NCBI RefSeq assembly: GCF_003412455.1
Contig: NZ_QTJU01000002.1
Span: 1 to 64,000 of the forward strand
Reading direction: 5' to 3'
Source of the DNA: Deminuibacter soli
GTDB lineage: Bacteria > Bacteroidota > Bacteroidia > Chitinophagales > Chitinophagaceae
DNA length: 64,000 nucleotides
A program made the position numbers and the translations under genes. This document shows, piece by piece, positions 16,705 through 25,512 of the stretch. Each line of letters begins with the position of its first letter. The stretch's first letter is position 1. The notes beneath the pieces were generated by a model. It did no database searches. It was not told the DNA's origin and worked only from the letters and a program-made list of their open reading frames with translations.

Positions 16705-18030
16705 ATGGAATTTATCAAGGAAAGGTTTAAGGCAAAAGCAGACGCCGCCAATGCAGAGTTGAAAGAGTTACTGAAGCAGAATGGAAGCAAAAAAATAGGT
16801 GAGGTTACCTTATCCCAGGTATACCAGGGTATGCGCGGTATAACCGGCCTGGTAAGTGAAACAAGTTTGCTCGACGCACAGGAAGGTATCCGTTTCAGGG
16901 GATACTCCATACCCGAACTGCAGCAGCAATTGCCTAAAGTGCCCGGCGGAACAGAGCCGTTGCCAGAAGGCTTATTCTATTTAATGCTGCTGGGTGAAAT
17001 GCCTTCAGAAGATGACGTACACCACCTCACTTCCATCTGGCAGCGCCGCAGCCATGTGCCTGTACATGTTTTTGATACCATCGATGCACTGCCACTGGGC
17101 GCGCATCCCATGACCATGTTTGTTACCGGCATTATGGCCATGCAAACAGAAAGCAACTTCGCCAAAGCCTACGCAAAAGGCATCAATAAAAAAGATTACT
17201 GGGAATATATTTTTGAAGATACGATGGACCTCATTGCACGTTTGCCGCAGATCGCTGCTTATGTGTACCGTCGCAAATACAAAAACAACGAGCAGATTCA
17301 GCCCAACGGCCTGCTTGACTGGGCGGGTAACCTGGCCCATATGATGGGTTTTGAACAGGACAGCTTTTTTGAACTGATGCGTTTGTATATGACCATTCAT
17401 GCCGATCATGAAGGTGGCAACGTATCTGCCCATACCACGCACCTGGTAGGTTCTGCACTCAGCGATCCTTACCTGAGCTTTGCAGCCGGTATGAACGGCC
17501 TCGCCGGCCCGTTACATGGCCTTGCCAACCAGGAAGTGATCAAGTGGATTTTTGAAATGCGTGAAAAACTCGGTACTGAACTGCCCACCAAAGAACAAAT
17601 TTCCGAATACGTGCAGAATACCCTTGCATCGGGTAAAGTAGTACCCGGCTACGGCCATGCCGTATTGCGCAAAACCGATCCGCGTTTTACTGCACAAATG
17701 GAATTCGGCAAAAAGCACATGCCCGATGATCCGCTGGTACAAACGGTTTGGAACATTTACGAAACCGTTCCGCCCATTCTGCAATCACTCGGTAAAATCA
17801 AAAACCCATGGCCTAACGTAGATGCACACAGCGGCGCATTGCTCGTTAACTATGGCCTGGTTGAATATGAATTTTACACCGTGCTGTTTGGCGTAAGCCG
17901 TTCACTGGGTGTGCTGGCCAGCCTTTGCTGGGACAGGGCGCTGGGCTTGCCTATTGAACGTCCGAAATCTATTACCACCGCTTCTGTGAAAGACTGGCTG
18001 GACGGTAAGGGTGAGATATGGGGAGAATAA
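16705..18030 (+). CDS. gltA: Citrate synthase, mitochondrial-like type
   Basis: Condenses oxaloacetate and acetyl-CoA to citrate. The 441-residue protein carries the eukaryotic-type motifs: GPLHGLANQEV with H271, VPGYGHAVLRKTDPRF with H318 and NVDAHSG with D373, close to the pig heart residues H274, H320 and D375. These differ from the E. coli hexameric enzyme. I start at 16705 because an in-frame ATG at 16663 would add 14 residues of leader-like sequence. A terminator follows. The gene is monocistronic, as expected for a TCA-cycle enzyme. Confidence 0.95.
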   Translation: MEFIKERFKAKADAANAELKELLKQNGSKKIGEVTLSQVYQGMRGITGLVSETSLLDAQEGIRFRGYSIPELQQQLPKVPGGTEPLPEGLFYLMLLGEMPSEDDVHHLTSIWQRRSHVPVHVFDTIDALPLGAHPMTMFVTGIMAMQTESNFAKAYAKGINKKDYWEYIFEDTMDLIARLPQIAAYVYRRKYKNNEQIQPNGLLDWAGNLAHMMGFEQDSFFELMRLYMTIHADHEGGNVSAHTTHLVGSALSDPYLSFAAGMNGLAGPLHGLANQEVIKWIFEMREKLGTELPTKEQISEYVQNTLASGKVVPGYGHAVLRKTDPRFTAQMEFGKKHMPDDPLVQTVWNIYETVPPILQSLGKIKNPWPNVDAHSGALLVNYGLVEYEFYTVLFGVSRSLGVLASLCWDRALGLPIERPKSITTASVKDWLDGKGEIWGE

Positions 18031-18052
18031 TTTAATAACATTATATAGCGCG

Positions 18053-18084
18053 AAAGGGCCTTGATTTATCAGGGCCCTTTTTTT
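18053..18084 (+). terminator. Terminator of gltA
   Basis: AAAGGGCC (18053-18060) pairs with GGCCCTTT (18073-18080) and a T run follows. Confidence 0.8.
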
Positions 18085-18109
18085 ATTTTTAAGAAAGAAA
18101 CACCTGAAT

Positions 18110-18565
18110 ATGCCCAAATCTGTCGCAACCGTTTCCCTTACCGGCCTGCATACGGCCAGCAATTTCTTTCCTAGTGATGAACCAGCCGCCCCGGCTTCTT
18201 TAAACATAATCTTCAACGAGCTTAAGCGCATACTCACAGCCCATCGCAAAGGCGCTATTGTGATACGTGGTGGCAGCAACGGCGACATAGCGCTGGTAAG
18301 CGAGAAGAAAGTTGAAGTTGACGGGCGTTGGAAAAACGAGACCTATTTTGCTGCTGCCCTGGTGCAGAAAGGATATGTAGGATTTTACTTTATGCCTATT
18401 TATGGAGATACCGCATTGAAGAACGAAATAGGCACGCAATTGCTGGCCTGCTTAAAAGGCAAATCCTGTTTTCATATACGCAGAAACGATCCCGTGTTGT
18501 ACAAGCAAATAAGCGAAGCCCTGGATGCGGGCTACCGGTTGTACAAGGAGCGGGGATGGGTGTGA
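18110..18565 (+). CDS. DUF1801-like protein
   Basis: A 151-residue cytoplasmic protein. The middle (FAAALVQKGYVGFYFMPIY) and the LKGKSCFHIRR segment resemble DUF1801/YdhG-type proteins, a small fold of unknown function. The first 25 residues are low in structure. It follows the gltA terminator and is convergent with a VOC gene 24 bases away. No catalytic residues can be named. Confidence 0.65.
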   Translation: MPKSVATVSLTGLHTASNFFPSDEPAAPASLNIIFNELKRILTAHRKGAIVIRGGSNGDIALVSEKKVEVDGRWKNETYFAAALVQKGYVGFYFMPIYGDTALKNEIGTQLLACLKGKSCFHIRRNDPVLYKQISEALDAGYRLYKERGWV

Positions 18566-18589
18566 TGGCAAACACACTCCGCATGAACG

Positions 18590-18979
18590 TTAGTGCGTAT
18601 GCTGCGCCAGTTGAATGAGATTGCCGCAGGTATCGTCGAATACGGCGAGGTGTACGGGACCCATGGTGGTGGGTTGCATGGTAAAGCGCACACCCAGTTG
18701 TTCCATACGTTCATATTCAGCCTGCAAATCTGTTACACTGAAAGACGTGTAGGGAATACCTGCTTCGTACAATGATTGCTGGTATACCAGTGCAGGGGCA
18801 AAAGCCATAGGTTCAAGCAGCAATTCAATGCCATCTGTGGCTTCGGGTGCAACAACCGTTAGCCAGCGCGCATTGCCTGCGGGGAAATCATTTTTCTTCA
18901 CAAAGCCCAATACCGAAGTATAAAATCGTAATGCCTTTTCCTGGTCGTTCACTGGGATGCTGGTAAGTGTAATTTTCAT
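18590..18979 (-). CDS. VOC-superfamily (glyoxalase/bleomycin-resistance-like) protein
   Basis: A 129-residue vicinal-oxygen-chelate protein with two beta-alpha-beta-beta-beta halves: residues 1-52 (ITLTSIPVNDQEKALRFYT start) and about 73-125 (TSFSVTDLQAEYERMEQLG start). The C-terminal FDDTCGNLIQLAQ is typical. Members bind a metal and act as lyases, dioxygenases or drug-binding proteins; specificity cannot be read. It is transcribed alone towards the DUF1801-like gene. Confidence 0.85.
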   Translation of the reverse strand: MKITLTSIPVNDQEKALRFYTSVLGFVKKNDFPAGNARWLTVVAPEATDGIELLLEPMAFAPALVYQQSLYEAGIPYTSFSVTDLQAEYERMEQLGVRFTMQPTTMGPVHLAVFDDTCGNLIQLAQHTH

Positions 18980-19333
18980 GGCCTGAAGTTGTCCGGTGGT
19001 TTTCTTTTCAGCTAAACTGCAGCTGCTGCTGTAATAAACAGCCGGATGTAAAATAATGTTTACGGTTGCGCCGCTGCAAGCCGGTTTATTCCATCCTGCT
19101 TCAAATTGGTTAACCGGTTACATAAATACGTGTATTACAGTGAATTTGTATGTTTCGCAAGGGTGCATTATCCGGTGAAAAAAGTACCTGAAAATGTTGA
19201 AACTACAGCAGTGGCTGTAAAAAAGTGAGACTTTTTTAAAATCAGCGTTGTACGGTTGATTATTTTTCAATAATATTGGTTCAGAAATCCAAACGGTTGT
19301 TTCAACCTTCCCGTGCCCACAAACCTCAATCCT
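18980..19333. other. Gene-free interval
   Basis: About 350 bases between two divergently oriented genes. GGTTAACCGGTTAC near 19110 contains the small palindrome GGTTAACC. No RNA gene, hairpin with T tail or repeat was recognised. Confidence 0.5.
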
Positions 19334-19960
19334 ATGTTATTAAACCTGTTAAAAAACAATTTGCTGGGCAAAGCAAAAACGGATGCACAGCGTGCAGATC
19401 GTGAAGAATATTACGAAAACCGTATTCACCTGGGATCAGTAGAGAAATGGATACGTGAAAAAAACGGTGTTACAGCGGCCGCTTTCCAACCTAAAATTTT
19501 CCTTCCTGCAGAATCAGATTTTTGCGCCGTGTCTTTATCGCGCGCCAAACGCCTGTTCAATTTCAATTACAAAAAGTGCTACAATTGCGAGGGGGTTAAC
19601 CTCAGCGTATTGTTTGTAAAAGATGAGTTGTTCGATCGCAAGGCCATTATGCAGCTGCATTTTAAAGAAGAGCGCCCCGTATACCTTTCGTACGAGATTT
19701 CGGCCATGAGCATTATGGAGGAGATGATCGGCGAAAAGCTGCAGCATATTCTCGAACATTTTATGGAAGAACCTGTTGCATCAACCGTAACAGAATGCAT
19801 TACCCGCAATGGCGAAGGCACCTACTGGCTGATGAACAAACAGTGGATGATGGGCATTACGTGCGAGTTTAAATTATTCCTGCATTTTATACGCCTTGAT
19901 GAAGATTATGCAGACGTACTGAAGCGCCTGAACAAAGCGGGCGCTGTAGTGCCTGTTTAG
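19334..19960 (+). CDS. Hypothetical cytoplasmic protein
   Basis: I do not recognise this 208-residue protein. It has no signal peptide or membrane helix. A CYNCEG segment and another Cys near residue 75 hint at metal or disulfide chemistry but do not form a known motif. The C-terminal half is rich in acidic and aromatic residues. An in-frame GTG at 19313 could add seven residues; I prefer the ATG at 19334. It is the last gene before tRNA-Ala and has neighbour-like base composition, so it belongs to the core side of the island border. Confidence 0.6.
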   Translation: MLLNLLKNNLLGKAKTDAQRADREEYYENRIHLGSVEKWIREKNGVTAAAFQPKIFLPAESDFCAVSLSRAKRLFNFNYKKCYNCEGVNLSVLFVKDELFDRKAIMQLHFKEERPVYLSYEISAMSIMEEMIGEKLQHILEHFMEEPVASTVTECITRNGEGTYWLMNKQWMMGITCEFKLFLHFIRLDEDYADVLKRLNKAGAVVPV

Positions 19961-20008
19961 CCATAAACGGACTGCAAAAGCAGGGAGCTACAAAGCGGCA
20001 AAATAAAT

Positions 20009-20039
20009 TTTGCGCGTATGTGTTGATCCTATACTTTTG
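20009..20039 (+). promoter_or_regulatory. Promoter of tRNA-Ala
   Basis: TTTG (20009-20012), 19 bases, then TACTTTTG (20032-20039): an exact match to TAnnTTTG with normal spacing. The tRNA begins 48 bases later, leaving a short 5' leader for RNase P. Confidence 0.75.
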
Positions 20040-20087
20040 CAGTCCTTTCACGGAAATACCGGGAAAAGGAAAGTTCTGAAAATCAAT

Positions 20088-20162
<75 letters not shown>

Positions 20163-20168
20163 GAACAC

Positions 20169-20205
20169 AAGTAAAGCCCTGCATCGCAGGGCTTTACTTT
20201 TTTAT
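20169..20205 (+). terminator. Terminator of tRNA-Ala
   Basis: AAGTAAAGCCCTGC and GCAGGGCTTTACTT form a perfect 14-bp stem with an ATC loop, followed by a T run. Confidence 0.9.
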
Positions 20206-20531
20206 GTCTATTGGATGGTCGAACCATAGATCAGGCTGAATCCCCAGGGAATAGCTAGAATGTGGTTCTTTAGCGGTCAGATGAATAAATGGCAAAGCCT
20301 GGATACGACCCTGAATCGGTAAAGAATTTACTACCTATCGGGACACACGACTATTTTCTCTCACTTTTATCTCACCAAAAGTTCCCGCTTTTAAAGATGG
20401 ATATTAAATAATCACTTCATCAGCTGTCCAACCAGTTAATGTCTAAGCTAACTAATTGTATAATGTTTGGTAAATTCAACATCCAATACATGTTAAAGGC
20501 AATAGTTTAAGTATACAAAGCGTGATTTGTT
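20206..20531. other. AT-rich island entry, no gene seen
   Basis: No coding signal. A segment near 20254-20280 (TAGAATG, then GGTTCTTTAGCG) resembles 23523-23540, so the two may be worn ends of one element. Confidence 0.4.
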
Positions 20532-21061
20532 ATGTACGATTTTGATTTCCATATATTAGAGCCTGCTGAATTTGAAAGACTGGTAGCAGATCTTGTAGGC
20601 GCCAGAGAAAATGCCGCAAATCAAACCAACTTTGTTGTTATAACACAAAATGGAGGACCGGATAAAGGAGTAGACTTCAGCTTTCAGCAAAGAGACAAAA
20701 GACTCCCCGGAACATAGGCAAGTTAGGGGCAAAAGAAAAAGAATCTGCAGACATAAAAAAGGCTGTAGACAATGTCCTTCCTATACCGGAAAAGAAACTA
20801 TCCCGAAAAGAGTTATACGAGCAAGTTGCCCAAATCTATCCCGATAAAGTTGATAAAATCACGTCCTTGCTACAGGAAAGGAAGTATTTATATAAGCTCA
20901 TTCGCACAGAACAACAGCTTGGGCCTATAATAGATTATTGTTTTGAAACTAAACAGCCGATAAGCAAACAGCAAGCAGGCTTTATCGTGGATTATTGCAG
21001 GCACGAATTTTTCCGCTTATCTTTTTCCGAAAAAGAGCGCATAGCCCTGATAAATTTGTAG
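20532..21061 (+). pseudogene. Broken restriction-endonuclease-like gene
   Basis: The first 61 codons (20532-20717) encode a segment like the start of Mrr/RecB-type nuclease domains, often fused to STAND ATPases: FHILEPAEFERLVADLVG and later GGPDKGVDFSF, with the acidic Asp in place. The frame then ends at a stop. A second frame, open from about 20666 to 21061, continues with a protein-like sequence (KKLSRKELYEQVAQIYPDK, QPISKQQAGFIVDYCRHEFF) but has no start of its own before 20867. The nuclease core after the first Asp is missing. I read this as one gene damaged by frameshift and deletion. The family assignment is tentative. Confidence 0.55.
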
Positions 21062-21104
21062 GCCACTACTCCTATCAAAGCCTCCATTTCTTTAGAAAAA
21101 AGAT

Positions 21105-21824
21105 ATGTACGAATCTGCAAGGATGCTTGACCTGGACAGAGAGTTTTTTGATAAAGTCCTAGAGAGCAGACTGGTCATATTAAACAATACCTATTATAGC
21201 TTTATCGTTCCGGAAGTAAAACATTTTTTTCAGGCACTTTCTTTTCTTAATGTACCCGACAAAATCATGCACTACAAATCTTATACACATCACCCAAACC
21301 TTGAACTGAGCAATCTGCTTCCTTATATAGACTGGATTGATCAAAAAGACTTCTCCATACATTTCATTTTACCAAGGCTTGCCAAATTTTACAATGCTGT
21401 AAACAAAAAAGATCATCAAAAACTCATAACCAGCTATTTGAAATATTTCGGTGCGGAACTGGAATATAAACGCTATAAAAGTGGCACAAAATGTATCATT
21501 ACTGTTACACAGAACAACGATGTAAGCTTGTTGTTAGAGTTCCTACAATTTTGGATAGGGGAAGAATTGTTCAAGCGATTTCCTTTTAACTCCTCTTTTG
21601 TAATGGACGAAGCGAATAAACGACATTGCCATGCACTTATTGATCATATAAATAAAATACAATCTCCGGAACAGGTCATCAAGATGAATGCTATTACAGA
21701 TGAAAAGTTTTGGCAACTTGTTCTATTGACAGATTGGGCTCAGACAATAAAAGAAGAATTGCCAGCCGTTAAACATTATATAGCTAGCTTGCAGCAAGCA
21801 CTCGAAAAATGCCAAACAAAATAG
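21105..21824 (+). pseudogene. Probable C-terminal remnant of the same broken gene
   Basis: A 239-codon frame starting MYESARMLDLDREFF. Just upstream, another frame reads HYSYQSLHFFRKK without a stop to the previous fragment, as if the protein once ran through 21061-21105 with two frameshifts. I recognise no domain. It is rich in Lys, Phe, Tyr and Ile, unlike the flanking core genes. It could still be translated as a stand-alone protein, so loss of function is an inference. Confidence 0.5.
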
Positions 21825-21831
21825 CATAGCC

Positions 21832-22683
21832 TCATACAATCTTCATTTTTTCCACGAGATCGTGGAAGTACTTTGGAGACCATATTTCCAGTACTTTCTG
21901 ATCTTTAATGAAGCGGCTTATATCCTCTTTGGCACGGTTTAAGTCAACGTTGTCTATGCGCTTCTGTAACAATGCCCTGAATTGCACCTCCGTTATCGTG
22001 TCTTCTTTCCAGCTGCCACTACCTTTTGCTCTTAACAAGAAATGATTAAGGTTTAGGGAAGTACCGCGCTTGATGTACCATTCCATATCGTACCAATCCC
22101 TGCCTTTCACGTTGGTTTTCCATTGTCTGAATAACAGCGCGTGCATTTTACCTGCGAAAAGGTCGGGTAGTGAAAAGCACTTTACATAAAATGAGAATGG
22201 CCTGGTGAGTAACTTTTCTTCGGTACTGAATCCTAAAGGCGGTTTTTTGTCTACTTCTATTTTGATCTTGATTCGGGCCACCTGTTGAATATGTTCTTCG
22301 GGCACTATGCTTTCCAATACCAATTCTTTCCAGATTGTTTCGGATTTTAAAAAGGCCGATTCTATATCGGATTGTGCAGTTTTCACTTTCTCCGTAATGG
22401 CTACCTGCATACCCTGGGCGTTAAACTCACCAACTATCGCATCCAAATAAGGTTGAAAGGAAAATCGATCATCTTGTTGAAGCAGTGAAAAATCAAGATC
22501 TTCAGAATATCGATTTAATCCATAAAATATGCGCAGGGCTGTACCGCCATAAAATGCTGCTTTCCCGTAAAATTCACTCCGCGAAAGTCCTGCCAGCGCG
22601 ACTTCCTGCATAATCTCACGAAGAGCAGCGGTAGCCTCCTCCCTGTCAGTGGGATTATAGGTTTCTAACCATTCCTTTATCAT
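21832..22683 (-). CDS. abiEii: AbiEii-type nucleotidyltransferase toxin
   Basis: The toxin of a type IV toxin-antitoxin / abortive-infection pair. The 283-residue protein has the DNA-polymerase-beta-like nucleotidyltransferase motifs GGTALR (46-51) and SEDLDFS (60-66), and the downstream KGRDWYD motif (193-199). In characterised relatives these NTase toxins modify cellular RNA (tRNA in MenT-type toxins) and stop growth on phage infection. It overlaps the antitoxin gene by 4 bases (ATGA), so translation is coupled and the antitoxin is made first. It lies inside the tRNA-Ala island. Confidence 0.92.
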   Translation of the reverse strand: MIKEWLETYNPTDREEATAALREIMQEVALAGLSRSEFYGKAAFYGGTALRIFYGLNRYSEDLDFSLLQQDDRFSFQPYLDAIVGEFNAQGMQVAITEKVKTAQSDIESAFLKSETIWKELVLESIVPEEHIQQVARIKIKIEVDKKPPLGFSTEEKLLTRPFSFYVKCFSLPDLFAGKMHALLFRQWKTNVKGRDWYDMEWYIKRGTSLNLNHFLLRAKGSGSWKEDTITEVQFRALLQKRIDNVDLNRAKEDISRFIKDQKVLEIWSPKYFHDLVEKMKIV

Positions 22684-23318
22684 AATTGCTTTAATGTTTG
22701 AAGTAACATATGTAAAGTTGCCTTTTTCGGGGCGTTAGAGACCCATTGTTCTGCTAAGGTAAAATCAAGCGATTTTAGCATTTGCATGTCGATGCGCAGA
22801 TCGTCCTCCAAATAAGCCAAAGTAGCTTTTTTACTACGCAATTCAACTCCGGCGGTGGTAATGATCTTATCGAATAGGGCCTTTTGAGGCGAAGCTATCA
22901 AAAAACGTTGCTGGCGCGTTATCTCGTTACTTTGGATGCCAAAACTATAATAGGGAAGAGGCAACCTGGTATAAGTGAATACGCCGAGCCTGGTTGAAAA
23001 CTTTCGGCTCATCTTAGTCGTTACTGAAGTAACCGTGTACACCTTTTCCGGTATGAGGGAATAAAAAGATAATGCGCTGTCTAAAGAGACATAACTCGGA
23101 CCGTAAATATGGTGGGCAATCAGGAAAGGATCAGGCTTGGGTTGTTGAAGTCTTTCTCCCGTAATATATAGCCCTCGCCTCACTGGCATCAACAATCCTT
23201 CCTTGACCAAATTTTTTATTTTATCATTGGGTTGGAGGTAATCTTTTAATATCCAAAGCATTACATGATGTGGAATAGGAATGGTGCCGTATTGTTGTAT
23301 GGATTGATAAAGTTCCAT
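22680..23318 (-). CDS. abiEi: AbiEi-type antitoxin and autorepressor
   Basis: The partner of AbiEii. The 212-residue protein begins with a winged-helix domain (about 1-85, including KNLVKEGLLMPVRRGLYIT, the wing region) and continues with the AbiEi antitoxin domain. Known AbiEi proteins bind inverted repeats upstream of the operon and repress it, and the upstream region here carries such repeats (23329-23418). It counters the toxin without a stable complex in the studied systems. The start at 23318 follows the operator by about 10 bases. Confidence 0.88.
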   Translation of the reverse strand: MELYQSIQQYGTIPIPHHVMLWILKDYLQPNDKIKNLVKEGLLMPVRRGLYITGERLQQPKPDPFLIAHHIYGPSYVSLDSALSFYSLIPEKVYTVTSVTTKMSRKFSTRLGVFTYTRLPLPYYSFGIQSNEITRQQRFLIASPQKALFDKIITTAGVELRSKKATLAYLEDDLRIDMQMLKSLDFTLAEQWVSNAPKKATLHMLLQTLKQL

Positions 23319-23328
23319 ACAGTAAATG

Positions 23329-23418
23329 TATGAAATCGCATAGATAATATGAAATATTCATATTATTACTCTATTTTTTCACATAAACTTGCAACATTTC
23401 ATATAGAAAATATGAAAT
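23329..23418 (-). promoter_or_regulatory. Operator of the abiE operon
   Basis: Two palindromes share the half-site ATATGAA(AT). At 23344-23366 ATAATATGAA and TTCATATTAT flank a 3-base spacer. At 23396-23418 ATTTCATAT and ATATGAAAT flank 5 bases. A single half-site TATGAAAT lies at 23329-23336. Paired inverted repeats ahead of abiEi match the known autoregulation of AbiE systems. Confidence 0.75.
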
Positions 23419-23672
23419 TTATCAATTTTCACTACTAAATCTGGCAGCTTGAGACTGAATAAGATCAGTTATCAGCAGGATCGTTGAGGTCGAATACAAA
23501 GGGAATTGGGAGGTTCTACACGTAGAATGGTTTCTTAGCGAGAGCCTGATTGTGCTATTAAATATTTGTCTGTTAGCGATTTAAGCCGCAAAAAACATTT
23601 GAATAATGCCTTTATCTGGTTCGACAATTCGTCGGCAGACTAAGCTCCGCAAGGGGCTTTTTTTTGTTTTGG
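23419..23672. other. Island right flank, no intact gene
   Basis: AT-rich sequence with no credible gene. It includes a hairpin AAGCTCC-GCAA-GGGGCTT with T tail at 23643-23668 that resembles a tRNA terminator. Confidence 0.4.
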
Positions 23673-23843
23673 GAGGTCACCGGTTCGCTCCATATTTTCC
23701 GTAAATCTCAAGCTCCGCAAAGGGCTTTCTCGTTGAAACGGAATTAATCCCTTTCGATTCATTTTAAATTTAAGGGCATACATGCCTTCCCCAAGCCAGT
23801 CCCAATTGTTTTTACTTGACTTTAATTGAAGCTTTCCCATCAC
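23640..23843 (-). pseudogene. Possible remnant of a small mobile-element gene
   Basis: A 67-codon leftward frame contains KNNWDWLGEGMY, which resembles the WDWLGxGIYFWE motif of short accessory proteins in mobile regions. The similarity stops right after it, and the rest runs through the tRNA-like repeats. If real, this is the broken end of a lost gene. Confidence 0.25.
23673..23732 (+). repeat. Degenerate copy of the tRNA-Ala 3' end (putative attR)
   Basis: GAGGTCACCGGTTCG (23673-23687) is identical to tRNA-Ala positions 20131-20145. The following CTCC, ATAT and TTCC match the rest of the tRNA 3' end with small deletions. A terminator-like AAGCTCCGCAAAGGGCTT follows at 23710-23727, as after the intact tRNA. 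This is the expected trace of an element integrated at the tRNA. Confidence 0.65.
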
Positions 23844-24003
23844 TATTTTATCCCTGATTAATTAATACACCAGTAAACAGGCCTAACTACGTTTTATGTT
23901 GTTTTTTGTATTCATTTTTTATGAATGACCTTTGTTTACATGTATAAGATATTGAACATTAGTTTTGGGTGACGTTTCGGCGACTATGGCGGTGTATAGC
24001 AAT

Positions 24004-25299
24004 CTATTTATTCAGCTGCATGGCTATGTACGATGTACATAACGTAAAACTATCGTAGCGGGTCATTTCGTGTTGCAGGGTGGTGATGCTTTCTTTATAG
24101 GCAGCATCCTGCATGATTTTTTCTGCGGCGGTAAAGATGGCTTCGGGGGATGGGGTTTCGGTTTGCAGGTCGATGCCTATGCCGAAATGATCTATACGGG
24201 CGCAGATTTCGTTTTTAAGTTCGTATACACCTGCCGCAACGATGGGTACACCGTTCATGATACTTAGTATGGTGCCGCCATATCCACCGTTGGTTACATA
24301 TACGGATACATAGGGCATTACTTCATTGAATGGAATATAATCTTCAATGATGCAATTCTCCGCCTGGTATTTTTCACGCAGCAGTTGGGTTCCTGAGCCG
24401 CCGGTTGTTGCAATAACTAGTGTGTCGGTGTTTTGAAAGGCCTTGAGCGTTGGCGCTATAATCTTGGATACATCGCCCTCTACGGTTCCCTGCGTAACAA
24501 GCAATACTTTACTGTACTTTTTCAACCGTGCATCAAACCACCCGGTTGAAGATGCCGGTGCCTGTTGCGGTAGTAAGGCTCCGATGAACTTCACATTGCT
24601 GCCTATATCGCTGCGGTAGTATTCAAAACCCGGGGTACCAATCTGCAGGAAGATATCTGCTTCTTTCACCAGCGTATCAAAAATAAAAGAGCCTGCTACT
24701 GAAATGTTGTGCTGTTGCAGGTATGCGTTGTATAAGCTGATGAGTGGCCGGATGCCTGCATATTTCTGCGCATACATTTGCGCATATGCCTCCCGGGTTT
24801 CAGCATCAGCGGCTGGCGGCAGTGCCCTGCCGGCGGGTGCTACATCAACGGAATCTTCTATTAATGGTATTACCCCTATGGCCACAACAGGCACAAGCAA
24901 CTTATGCTTTACGAAGGGCATGGCAGAGAACATATTGTCTGCAACAAAAACATCAAAGGGAAAGGTGCTGTAGATGTTTTTGATGTCTTCATAGTATTCT
25001 ACGGAGCGGTCGATGAAAAGGTGCTGCAGGTATAATCTTCCTTTTTCAGGGCCGCTGGCAGTTTGCATTTCCGGTATTGCGGCCAACAGGTTATGACCAT
25101 TGATTTCCCTTGCGTGTACAAACGGGTAATGGGGTATTTGTAATGCGGCCAACTTATCAGCATATATAGCAGATGTGTACCAGCGCACATCGGCACCTGC
25201 TGCCTGCAGGTATTTTGCCAGCGCTGTAAGCGGATTGAAGTGGCCGTCTGTAGGAACATTCGCGAACAATATTCTTTTACCCTGTAGCAGATTTATCAT
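24004..25299 (-). CDS. GT1-family (MGT-like) glycosyltransferase
   Basis: A 431-residue GT-B enzyme of the UDP-glycosyltransferase/MGT class, which adds a nucleotide-activated sugar to small hydrophobic molecules such as macrolides, sterols or flavonoids. The N-terminal acceptor domain starts GKRILFANVPTDGHFNPLT. The donor-binding region includes LVTQGTVEGD and YVTNGGYGGTILSIMNGVP, matching the TxGGxGT-type PSPG motif. No signal peptide or membrane span. It is the third of three leftward genes (ABM monooxygenase, PRISE reductase, this gene), a possible tailoring set. Confidence 0.9.
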   Translation of the reverse strand: MINLLQGKRILFANVPTDGHFNPLTALAKYLQAAGADVRWYTSAIYADKLAALQIPHYPFVHAREINGHNLLAAIPEMQTASGPEKGRLYLQHLFIDRSVEYYEDIKNIYSTFPFDVFVADNMFSAMPFVKHKLLVPVVAIGVIPLIEDSVDVAPAGRALPPAADAETREAYAQMYAQKYAGIRPLISLYNAYLQQHNISVAGSFIFDTLVKEADIFLQIGTPGFEYYRSDIGSNVKFIGALLPQQAPASSTGWFDARLKKYSKVLLVTQGTVEGDVSKIIAPTLKAFQNTDTLVIATTGGSGTQLLREKYQAENCIIEDYIPFNEVMPYVSVYVTNGGYGGTILSIMNGVPIVAAGVYELKNEICARIDHFGIGIDLQTETPSPEAIFTAAEKIMQDAAYKESITTLQHEMTRYDSFTLCTSYIAMQLNK

Positions 25300-25512
25300 A
25301 ACCTATGCATTTAAATGATGGTTGTTACCATCACGGCGAAGCTAGGTACCACGCAACATGCATAAAAAGTGAAAGCCCGTTAAGCAGGCAAAAAGGGGCC
25401 TGAGACAGGCAAATGATAGCTCCAGGTAATACAGTTTTATCAGGGTTGCGGAAGTGTATGGTTATACGCCGGGACAGCATTACCCGCCCGGCGCATGGTA
25501 CTGCAGGTATTG

